A DNA stretch of 5,577 nt from Candidatus Bathyarchaeota archaeon. GTDB taxonomy: Archaea; Thermoproteota; Bathyarchaeia; TCS64. The DNA lies in contig JAEHCT010000105.1 of the NCBI GenBank assembly GCA_020697635.1, positions 1-5,577 on the forward strand, read 5' to 3'. Within the stretch, counting starts at the first letter, position 1, and the number at the start of each line of letters is the position of its first letter. Under the pieces are notes generated by a model. That model worked only from the letters and a program-made list of their open reading frames with translations. It did not search any database and was not told the origin of the DNA. A program made the position numbers and the translations under genes. This document shows, in pieces, positions 1 through 4,868 of the stretch.

Positions 1-756
1 CTAGCCATCTTCGGCCCTCTCATAGTGCCCTATGACCCGTACGAGAGAAACGTGGTGGAGAGGTTCTCGCCTCCATGTAAGGATCACATCCTGGGGGGGG
101 ACGACATCGGACGCGACATATTCAGCCAGCTGATCTACGGGACCCGGACCTCCTTGTTTGTGGGGTTCGTCGCGGCGTTCTCGACGACGGTCATCGGGGT
201 CTTCATCGGGACCATCGCCGGGTACTTCAAGAAGCTGGACTCGATCCTCATGACGTTCACGGACATCGTGCTCGTGCTACCCAGCATACCCATCATGCTG
301 GTGCTGGCCATCTACCTCGGCCCCAGCATCTGGAACATAATCTTCGTCATGACCATCACCAGCTGGACAGGCGTAGCCCGGATCATCAGGTCCCAAGTCC
401 TCACGTTGAAGGAGAGAGCCTACGTCGACTCGGCCAGGGCCATCGGCGCCGGACACGGGCACATAATCTTCAGGCACATCCTGCCTAACGTGATCCCCAT
501 CATACTCGCGACGGCCATCATGCGGGTGGTCAGCGCCATCCTGTCTGAGGCGGGGCTCAGCTTCTTGGGGCTAGGGGACCCGACGGCCATCAGCTGGGGC
601 TCGATCCTTCACTACGCGCAGACCTGCGGTGGCTTCTCCAGGGGCGCCTGGTGGTGGATCGTTCCCCCCGGCTTGATGATAGGGCTTGTGGCGGTGAGCA
701 TCACGCTGATCGCGTACTCTCTAGAGGAAGTGTTCAGCCCGAAGCTTAGAAAGTAA
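1..756 (+). CDS. Peptide/nickel-type ABC transporter permease (DppC/OppC family), 5' end cut by window
   Basis: This is an inner-membrane permease subunit of a binding-protein-dependent ABC importer for di/oligopeptides or similar solutes. It would pair with a DppB-like permease, two ATPases and a solute-binding protein, all outside the window. The frame is open from base 1, so a GTG at 25 is unlikely to be the true start; 251 residues are visible, ending in TAA. Family signatures seen in order are the periplasmic 'HILGGDDIGRDIFSQLIYG' segment (about residues 29-47), several hydrophobic membrane segments, the cytoplasmic EAA-type loop 'DSARAIGAGHGHIIFRHILP' (about residues 144-163) that docks on the ATPase, and the C-terminal 'AWWWIVPPG' and 'FSPKLRK' typical of DppC. 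The family is usually about 280-300 residues, so roughly 30-50 N-terminal residues are missing. The substrate cannot be assigned from the permease. It is likely the end, or near the end, of a + strand operon, because non-coding sequence and a tRNA piece follow. Confidence 0.93.
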   Translation, partial: LAIFGPLIVPYDPYERNVVERFSPPCKDHILGGDDIGRDIFSQLIYGTRTSLFVGFVAAFSTTVIGVFIGTIAGYFKKLDSILMTFTDIVLVLPSIPIMLVLAIYLGPSIWNIIFVMTITSWTGVARIIRSQVLTLKERAYVDSARAIGAGHGHIIFRHILPNVIPIILATAIMRVVSAILSEAGLSFLGLGDPTAISWGSILHYAQTCGGFSRGAWWWIVPPGLMIGLVAVSITLIAYSLEEVFSPKLRK

Positions 757-768
757 ACTGTCCCTGTA

Positions 769-776
769 CTTTTCTT
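769..776 (+). terminator. Possible T-rich terminator after the permease
   Basis: A short pyrimidine tract, CTTTTCTT, lies 13 bases after the permease stop codon. Archaeal termination often needs only a U-rich stretch and no hairpin, and no strong hairpin is visible here. This is weak evidence resting on position and composition alone. Confidence 0.25.
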
Positions 777-867
777 AACTTGCATTGGGCTTTATGATGT
801 AACCATATTTTGCAGTACATTGTTGATGCTCTGTCTGAGAGTGTAATCCTAGTTCGTTTTGGGTGCA

Positions 868-920
868 GGTAGAGGCTCATATCTCTGAGTTCGTGGGTTC
901 AAATCCCACCCTCCGCACCA
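868..920 (+). tRNA. tRNA 3' half with encoded CCA; 5' half absent from the window
   Basis: The T arm is perfect: stem GTGGG (893-897), loop TTCAAAT, stem CCCAC (905-909). It is followed by a 7-base acceptor 3' strand CCTCCGC (910-916), discriminator A (917) and CCA (918-920). Upstream, AGTTC (888-892) fits a variable loop and CTCTG (883-887) an anticodon-stem 3' strand. The seven bases before that, CTCATAT (876-882), read as an anticodon loop with CAT, which would mean Met or Ile2. TAGAG (870-874) can pair with CTCTG, but the loop is then 8 bases. GGTAGAG (868-874) resembles the end of a D arm, as if about 6 bases were lost between D arm and anticodon loop. An alternative reading is the long variable arm of a tRNA-Leu (CTCA...TGAG then TTC). 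The expected partner GCGGAGG for the acceptor stem is not found upstream or downstream. It may be an attachment-site remnant of an integrated element, a decayed gene, or a split-tRNA 3' half. The T arm to CCA part is sure; identity and function are not. Confidence 0.6.
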
Positions 921-925
921 ACCTT

Positions 926-1318
926 CTAAGCCCAGAACCTTTCCGTCTTGACGGCCTCTTGGTACCCCGGCCACCGCGGCACGGTGGCGATGATGAATTC
1001 GAGGGGCTCCTCACCGGTGTTCCTGAACTGGAAACGGGTACCGGGGGGAACGCTTATGCATACCTCGGGCTTGAACTCCGTCACCTCCTCCCTGTCCCCC
1101 TGCCTTCTCCACACCTCGCCTCGGCCTCGGATACAGTACCAGATCTCCTCGACGGTCCTATGGTAGATGGCGTCCGACGTCTCATGAAGAGGCAGGGTGC
1201 AGTGGGTCAGCTGGCCGCGGCTCGTCCTCATGAGAACCCTTATCTCGGAGCCGTCGGGGGCTAGCTCGTCGTACTCGCGCGGCAGCCGCCTGGTTCTGAA
1301 GCCTTGGGTTTTACCCAT
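926..1318 (-). CDS. Small single-domain cupin (cupin_2-like) protein
   Basis: This is a 130-residue cytosolic protein with one cupin beta-barrel. Cupin motif 1 is seen around residues 53-65 ('HRTVEEIWYCIRGRG'), with His53, Glu58 and Gly65 at family spacing. Motif 2 is at 91-100 ('PPGTRFQFRN'), with Pro91, Gly93 and Asn100. Of the usual four metal ligands, the first His of motif 1 is Ile51 and the His of motif 2 is Phe96, so the metal site is incomplete; a binding or isomerase-like role is as likely as a dioxygenase one. The ATG at 1318 is preferred because the domain begins there. The frame is open further upstream to 1444, but that extension would overlap the glycyl radical enzyme gene and has no cupin similarity. 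The gene starts 41 bases after the glycyl radical enzyme stop with no TATA box between, so the two are probably co-transcribed. GAGAGG lies only 3 bases before the ATG, which is close for a ribosome binding site. The stop is 5 bases from the tRNA CCA end. The substrate is unknown. Confidence 0.85.
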   Translation of the reverse strand: MGKTQGFRTRRLPREYDELAPDGSEIRVLMRTSRGQLTHCTLPLHETSDAIYHRTVEEIWYCIRGRGEVWRRQGDREEVTEFKPEVCISVPPGTRFQFRNTGEEPLEFIIATVPRWPGYQEAVKTERFWA

Positions 1319-1359
1319 GATCCTCTCATGGGGCGAAGGCAGAGAAAAGGATTCACACG

Positions 1360-3588
1360 TTAGTCCAACCCGTGCATGGTACGGGTGATTATCTCGTCCT
1401 GGTACTCCTTGGTGAGCGTCGTGAAGTAGGCGCTGAACCCCCACACACGCACGAGGAGCGACCTGTACTGCTCGGGGTTCTCCTGGGCGTCCCTTAGGGT
1501 CTCTGAGTCCACTACGTTGAACTGGACCACGGTGCCGCCCCGCCTCATGAACGCCTTTATTAAGCTCTCTAGCTTCTCCACGCCTTCTTCTCCCATGAGG
1601 GCAGTCGGGTGGAACCTGAGGTCCAGCGCCGTCCCCTCTGGGGGATGCAGCGCGTAGACCTTGAGGGCCGAGTTCACCGCGAGCGTCGGTCCAGATTTGT
1701 CGGTGCCGGCCACCGGGGAGAGATGGGTCGAGACGGGGTCGCCGGCGCGTCTCCCGTCCGGGCTGGCCGACGACATGATCCCCCGTCTGACGTGATGGAA
1801 CGTGAATATGCCCGGGTAGTAGGGGCCGCCGCGGGGGTTACTGTGCCTGAGCACCTCGTCGATGAAGCGCTCCGCGACCCTGACGGCTATCTCGTCGACG
1901 TAGTCGTCGTCGTTCCCCCACTTGGGCACCCTGTTCAGGGCGTACTGTCGGAGCCGTTCGTCGCCCCAGTCGTCCCTGAGCGTCTCCCTGAGCTCGTCGA
2001 GGGTGACCAGCTTCTCGTCGTAGACCATCTTCCGTAGGGCGGCGAGGGAGTTCACGGCGGCGGCGAAGGCCTGGCCGTTGCACCCCGTCCAGTTGTATCT
2101 GCAGCCGCCAGCCGTCTTGTCCACGGCCTTCTCTAGGCAGCCCTCAAGGGTGCTCGACAGGAAGGGGACGGGGCTGTACGCCGCGAGTCCCCTGTCTCTC
2201 ATGTTTCCCTCCTCTACGGCGGCGGAGACCATGGCGTCGAGGTTATCGAGGTACGCCTCCATGAACGCCTCGAAGACGCCGTAGTCCCTTGTCTCGGGTT
2301 CAGGGGGCTCGGGTCCGCCTGGCTCCACGAGGTACGGCGGGACGCCGAGGGTATCCTGGACACATGCTAGGAGGTCGACCCCAGTGTGCACGGGGTAAAA
2401 GTCGCCTTTCCCCGGGAGGATGATCTCCTGGCAGCCGTCGCAGCTGTAGAGGCGGGCGTGCTCCAGGGGTACTCCCATCCGGGTCAGCCCCTCGATGATG
2501 GCTTCGTCGTTGTAGAACGCTGGGAAGCCTCCCAGGCCCGCCTTCACCATCTCGACGCATTTCCCGAGGAGCCGAGCGGGTGAGCCGTCGTGGAACCGCG
2601 CGTTGAGCTTGGGGTCTGCCAACCGGAGGCGGTGGGACGCGTCGAGGCACATGTAGGTGAGGGTGTTGGTGGCGTCGAGGCCGTCAGGCCCCTGCCCCGC
2701 GAGGGTGATGTTCCTGCACGTGTCGGTGGTGAGGTCTGACTCGAAGTTGAGCTTTATCCAGAGACACTCCAGGAGCCCCTGGGCCTCGCCAAGGGTCGTC
2801 CCCCCCGCGTCGAGGTCCCTCTCGAGGAACGGGTAGAGGTCCTGGTCGAACCTGCCTATGGGGATGCAGCTCTGGCTCTCGGCGGCCATCGCGAGGCAGC
2901 AGAACCAATAAAGCTGGAGGGCCTCACGGAATGTCCTCGGAGACTCGGTGGAGACCCACAGGCAGGCGTCGGCTATCTCCTTGAGCTCCTCCCTCCTGGT
3001 CTCGTCCTGGGTCTCCCCGATGAGCCTGAGCGCCTCGTCCGTGTGCCTCCTTATATACTCCGTGACGGCGTCGAGGGATACGAGGACGGCCTTGAGGAAC
3101 GCCGCCTTCTCCCCGTCCTCCCCCAGCTCGGCGAGTCTGGCGGCGGCCTCATCCTTTACGCCCCGCAGCCCACGCCCTAACACCTTTTCTGTGCCGAAAG
3201 GGACGTGGCTCGTGAAGCCCCCCTCCGCGACGCCCATCCCCAGCGCCGCGGCGGCCTCCTCATCTGTCAGGTATCTTGGATAACATGTTTTCTTGTGCAT
3301 GGTCGCCGGCTTAACGGGGAGCATGTACGTGCCGCCGAACACGTTCTCACCCTCATCCAGGGCTCCGTAGAGGGTGCGTAGCCCCACGATGAGCTCGTGG
3401 TCCATGATAACCGCTGGGCTCTCGTCAAGCAGAAGCCTGAAGGCCCGCGCCTTACGGACCACTATGGGCTCTGACGGATCGGCACCCTGATCCCAGATGG
3501 ACAGCTTCTTCACGGTCCTGTGTTCGGTGTGCCTAAGCATCCTGTGGGCTTCGAGAAGCAGTTCTACCCGCCGAGACAACTTGATCAT
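1360..3588 (-). CDS. Glycyl radical enzyme, PFL2 / dehydratase-lyase-like, substrate unknown
   Basis: This is a 742-residue anaerobic radical enzyme of the pyruvate formate-lyase superfamily. Seen in order are the PFL N-terminal domain (about residues 1-600), 'GRFDQDLYPF' at 245-254, and the active-site Cys loop 'YSCDGCQE' at 381-388 with Cys386 as thiyl-radical residue and Glu388 as candidate general base. Then come 'KWGNDDDYVDEIA' at 556-568 and the glycine radical domain near the C terminus, with 'VRVWGFSAYF' at 713-722 and Gly717 as radical site. The single catalytic Cys in a GCxE setting, not Cys-Cys, argues against true formate lyase and for the dehydratase, decarboxylase or C-N/C-S lyase group. 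Gln387, the lack of Pro after Glu388, an extra Cys383 and Trp716 in the radical loop differ from the forms I know, so I assign no substrate. The family is usually about 760-850 residues; this one is near full length. The ATG start at 3588 is supported by a TATA box 23 bases upstream, giving a leaderless mRNA. The required radical-SAM activase is not in this window. Confidence 0.93.
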   Translation of the reverse strand: MIKLSRRVELLLEAHRMLRHTEHRTVKKLSIWDQGADPSEPIVVRKARAFRLLLDESPAVIMDHELIVGLRTLYGALDEGENVFGGTYMLPVKPATMHKKTCYPRYLTDEEAAAALGMGVAEGGFTSHVPFGTEKVLGRGLRGVKDEAAARLAELGEDGEKAAFLKAVLVSLDAVTEYIRRHTDEALRLIGETQDETRREELKEIADACLWVSTESPRTFREALQLYWFCCLAMAAESQSCIPIGRFDQDLYPFLERDLDAGGTTLGEAQGLLECLWIKLNFESDLTTDTCRNITLAGQGPDGLDATNTLTYMCLDASHRLRLADPKLNARFHDGSPARLLGKCVEMVKAGLGGFPAFYNDEAIIEGLTRMGVPLEHARLYSCDGCQEIILPGKGDFYPVHTGVDLLACVQDTLGVPPYLVEPGGPEPPEPETRDYGVFEAFMEAYLDNLDAMVSAAVEEGNMRDRGLAAYSPVPFLSSTLEGCLEKAVDKTAGGCRYNWTGCNGQAFAAAVNSLAALRKMVYDEKLVTLDELRETLRDDWGDERLRQYALNRVPKWGNDDDYVDEIAVRVAERFIDEVLRHSNPRGGPYYPGIFTFHHVRRGIMSSASPDGRRAGDPVSTHLSPVAGTDKSGPTLAVNSALKVYALHPPEGTALDLRFHPTALMGEEGVEKLESLIKAFMRRGGTVVQFNVVDSETLRDAQENPEQYRSLLVRVWGFSAYFTTLTKEYQDEIITRTMHGLD

Positions 3589-3610
3589 AGAGTATCTGTA
3601 GGAACTCTAT
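3587..3610. promoter_or_regulatory. Perfect 7-bp dyad overlapping TATA box and start of the glycyl radical enzyme gene
   Basis: ATAGAGT (3587-3593) and ACTCTAT (3604-3610) are exact inverted copies separated by 10 bases. One arm overlaps the ATG and predicted transcription start, and the other overlaps the TATA box. A protein bound here would block TBP/TFB or polymerase, so a repressor operator is the natural reading. Arm identity and position are seen; the operator role is inferred. Confidence 0.5.
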
Positions 3611-3615
3611 ATAAT
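3608..3615 (-). promoter_or_regulatory. TATA box of the glycyl radical enzyme gene
   Basis: On the minus strand the sequence reads ATTATATA, centred about 23 bases upstream of the A of the ATG at 3588. Archaeal transcription starts about 25 bases after the TATA centre, so the transcript would begin at or next to the start codon (leaderless). This also fixes the start codon choice. Confidence 0.65.
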
Positions 3616-3648
3616 GAAGAGCATCGAGCTGGCTCTGAATCAATGGTT

Positions 3649-3670
3649 TTCTGGCAGGTTCCTTCCAGAA
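3649..3670. repeat. Short inverted repeat between the GyrI-like gene and the glycyl radical enzyme gene
   Basis: TTCTGG (3649-3654) and CCAGAA (3665-3670) are exact inverted copies with a 10-base loop, lying 18 bases after the GyrI-like stop codon. It could form a small hairpin in the 3' end of that transcript. There is no T-run after it on the minus strand, so it is not a convincing terminator, and a 6-bp dyad can arise by chance. Confidence 0.3.
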
Positions 3671-3688
3671 CTTGGGAGAGAGTGGAGG

Positions 3689-4297
3689 CTACCTGGGCTC
3701 CACCGGGTGCCTCAGGATGGTCTTCAGGTTCTCAGGCTTGGTGCGACGGGGGTCACCTAGGTATATCTCGTGGTGGTCGCCCCTGGGCCTGTACCCGCTC
3801 TCCCCGATGAAGTTGTGGAGCAGCTGGATGGTGGGGCCCTCCTCGCTGTAGGGGCCGACGTGCAGCACCTGTGCGCATAGACCCTCGTGGAAAGACTCCA
3901 GTTTGACCTCGTCCACCTTGGGGCCTCTCTTCTCCCGCACCTTGGGCCGCACCTCCTCCACCGTCTCCTCCGTGACGAAGTCGGGCTGCCTGATCATGCT
4001 CTTCCATCGCCACTGCCCCCGGGGCGAGGGGGCGTTGAGATCGAATACGCCTCCCTCCACCCACCAGAGGCCCTCCAGGTGCATCACCGTGTAGTCCCTG
4101 CCCTCGGCCTTCTGGCTGAACTTGAGGGTGTAACTCACGCTGTAGAGGGCCTGCATCGCCTCCTGGTACTCCTGGTCGTTGGGGTCGCCTCTGCCGAGTA
4201 TGGTTAGATACTTTCCCTCGGGGACATCGATGAGCTCAGGCTTCCTCTTCGCCGTGTAGTACCTCTTCAGCTCCTTCCTTAGGTCCAGCTTAGTCAT
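3689..4297 (-). CDS. GyrI-like small-molecule-binding domain protein (COG4832-type)
   Basis: This is a 202-residue cytosolic protein of the stand-alone GyrI-like group, related to the ligand-binding half of AraC/MerR-type regulators such as Rob and BmrR and to SbmC/GyrI. I see no DNA-binding domain. Recognisable blocks are 'GRGDPND' at 35-41 followed by 'ALYSVSYTLKF' at 50-60, 'LEGLWW' at 74-79, 'QPDFVTEE' at 104-111, 'LHVGPYSEEGPTI' at 145-157 and the C-terminal 'HHEIYLGDPRRTKPE' at 175-189. These match the usual full-length (about 200-residue) family order, so the gene looks intact. The family binds small hydrophobic or cationic ligands, and some members hydrolyse them; the ligand here is unknown. 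The ATG at 4297 is supported by a TATA box about 31 bases upstream. The next gene on the same strand, the glycyl radical enzyme, starts 100 bases later with its own promoter, so co-regulation is possible but a single operon is not required. Confidence 0.92.
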   Translation of the reverse strand: MTKLDLRKELKRYYTAKRKPELIDVPEGKYLTILGRGDPNDQEYQEAMQALYSVSYTLKFSQKAEGRDYTVMHLEGLWWVEGGVFDLNAPSPRGQWRWKSMIRQPDFVTEETVEEVRPKVREKRGPKVDEVKLESFHEGLCAQVLHVGPYSEEGPTIQLLHNFIGESGYRPRGDHHEIYLGDPRRTKPENLKTILRHPVEPR

Positions 4298-4324
4298 CCT
4301 AATGACGTTAAATGCGGGGGCGGC

Positions 4325-4331
4325 TTTATAT
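4325..4331 (-). promoter_or_regulatory. TATA box of the GyrI-like gene
   Basis: On the minus strand the sequence reads ATATAAA in otherwise G/C-rich DNA, centred 31 bases upstream of the ATG at 4297. Transcription would start about 5 bases before the ATG, giving a near-leaderless message. Confidence 0.6.
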
Positions 4332-4361
4332 GCTGAAGGTCTCCCCCGGGGCAGACTCCAT

Positions 4362-4375
4362 GCCCTTAGAAGGGC
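4362..4375. repeat. GCCCTT/AAGGGC inverted repeat upstream of the GyrI-like promoter
   Basis: GCCCTT (4362-4367) and AAGGGC (4370-4375) are exact inverted copies around a 2-base centre, about 35-50 bases upstream of the GyrI-like TATA box. It may be a regulator site or a chance palindrome within the degraded peptidase region. Confidence 0.25.
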
Positions 4376-4391
4376 TCCCGCGTCCAGGTGG

Positions 4392-4637
4392 TTAAGCGAT
4401 GACCGTCGACCAGATACCCATAGGGAGGTTCAGCGCCTTGACCAGGCTCACCCTGTTCTCCGTGGGTTCAACGAGTTCTACCTCCAAGCCGTCTCTCTCG
4501 GACTCCTTGGCCATGAGAGCGGCGATTTCTGACTCGTCCCCCGTAGCGCTTTTTGTCTGAAGTAGTTACTGCATGAAACCCATTATCTCGTCCTTATGAT
4601 CGTCTATATAGTTCAGAACCTTCTCATCGTTTGACAT
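4392..4637 (-). pseudogene. Decayed N-terminal fragment of an M20-family metallopeptidase (ArgE/DapE/carboxypeptidase G2-like)
   Basis: Reading the minus strand from the ATG at 4637 gives 23 codons, 'MSNDEKVLNYIDDHKDEIM' then GFMQ, and an in-frame TAA at 4566-4568. The same frame continues with 'LLQTKSATGDESEIAALMA' and then 'ERDGLEVELVEPTENRVS', ending at a second TAA at 4392-4394. The joined text follows the usual N terminus of M20 peptidases: an opening helix 'IDxHKDEI..F.Q', the '(R/K)(I/T)xSxTGDE' stretch, an 'EIA.LMA' helix and a 'GLEVELVEP' strand. The first stop therefore replaces one residue, probably Glu of a '..QELL..' sequence, and is a nonsense mutation. After about codon 65 similarity fades, and nothing of the main catalytic domain remains. 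A weak 'HLDAG' in the next frame just past the second stop may be a relic of the metal-binding GHxD motif. Family members are about 350-450 residues, so most of the gene is gone. A TATA-like box still lies upstream. The M20 assignment is from remembered family features, moderately sure. Confidence 0.68.
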
Positions 4638-4668
4638 AAAGATACAAGACGGTATTATTGTGTGAACA

Positions 4669-4680
4669 TATTATAAATTT
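4669..4680 (-). promoter_or_regulatory. TATA-like box upstream of the M20 peptidase remnant
   Basis: On the minus strand the sequence reads AAATTTATAATA, with its centre about 37 bases upstream of the remnant's ATG at 4637. Transcription would start roughly 12 bases before it. The surrounding DNA is AT-rich, so specificity is modest. Confidence 0.4.
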
Positions 4681-4708
4681 ATTCAACACTCCGATAAAAA
4701 TAACTTTT

Positions 4709-4720
4709 AGAGTAAACTCT
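4709..4720. repeat. AGAGT-AA-ACTCT palindrome in the divergent promoter region
   Basis: AGAGT (4709-4713) and ACTCT (4716-4720) are inverted around AA. The half-sites equal the inner five bases of the dyad at the glycyl radical enzyme promoter (3589-3593 and 3604-3608), but the spacing differs: 2 bases here against 10 there. It is a possible operator for either divergent gene; a common regulator is only a guess. Confidence 0.3.
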
Positions 4721-4770
4721 CTATAGTGTATTACGTGGTGAGTGTTTTCTTAACCCTGTATCGTGATCAT

Positions 4771-4803
4771 TCATATTTCATATTATGGGATTAGAAAATA
4801 TGA
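4771..4803. repeat. 8-bp inverted repeat TCATATTT/AAATATGA upstream of the amidohydrolase
   Basis: TCATATTT (4771-4778) and AAATATGA (4796-4803) are exact inverted copies separated by 17 bases, ending 65 bases before the amidohydrolase ATG. It lies upstream of the likely promoter, where an activator could bind. In AT-rich DNA an 8-bp match has a fair chance of being accidental. Confidence 0.3.
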
Positions 4804-4854
4804 TAGGTAAATGGTGAGTAATAATACTTAAACACAAGAAAGAGATTGTCAGAA

Positions 4855-4860
4855 AAGGAG
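4855..4860 (+). promoter_or_regulatory. Shine-Dalgarno site of the amidohydrolase
   Basis: AAGGAG lies 8 bases before the ATG at 4869, the standard spacing. It supports that ATG over the in-frame ATG five codons later. A weak TATA-like sequence (ATACTTAAA, around 4824-4832) lies a little upstream and would give a short leader. Confidence 0.6.
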
Positions 4861-4868
4861 TAGATTAG

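Larger units (their letters stand above)
4638..4868. other. AT-rich divergent intergenic region
   Basis: These 231 bases separate the minus-strand peptidase remnant from the plus-strand amidohydrolase and are far richer in A/T than the flanking genes. I find no supportable coding frame or RNA gene. The stretch holds TATA-like sequences facing both ways, two inverted repeats (4709-4720 and 4771-4803) and the amidohydrolase ribosome binding site just before its end. It reads as a shared promoter region. Confidence 0.6.

Noticed and set aside
25..27. GTG at 25 as the true start of the permease
   Set aside because: The frame is open to base 1 with hydrophobic, family-like residues, and homologues extend further N-terminally, so the gene is cut by the window.
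863..1264. Plus-strand 133-codon open frame beginning inside the tRNA half
   Set aside because: It covers the tRNA T arm and runs antisense to the cupin; it is a by-product of G/C-rich coding sequence on the other strand.
1319..1444. N-terminal extension of the cupin frame to an upstream start at 1444
   Set aside because: It would overlap the glycyl radical enzyme's C-terminal coding region, including the conserved radical loop, and its residues have no cupin character. The ATG at 1318 matches the domain start.
3649..3670. Hairpin as a strong intrinsic terminator of the GyrI-like gene
   Set aside because: The stem is only 6 bp with a 10-base loop and has no following T-run on the minus strand.
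4461..4470. CGTGGGTTCA match to the tRNA T arm, a possible second attachment site
   Set aside because: Only about 10 bases match, there is no CCCAC partner or acceptor strand, and the bases are explained by the peptidase remnant's codons for Glu-Pro-Thr-Glu.
4302..4532. Plus-strand 76-codon open frame in the gap before the amidohydrolase
   Set aside because: It is low-complexity, Arg/Leu-rich text antisense to the peptidase remnant, whose minus-strand reading is far more protein-like, and it has no family resemblance.
4566..4568. Stop codon recoding within the M20 frame to give a working protein
   Set aside because: The codon is TAA, not the TAG used for pyrrolysine or the TGA used for selenocysteine, and the frame ends again after 57 codons without a catalytic domain.
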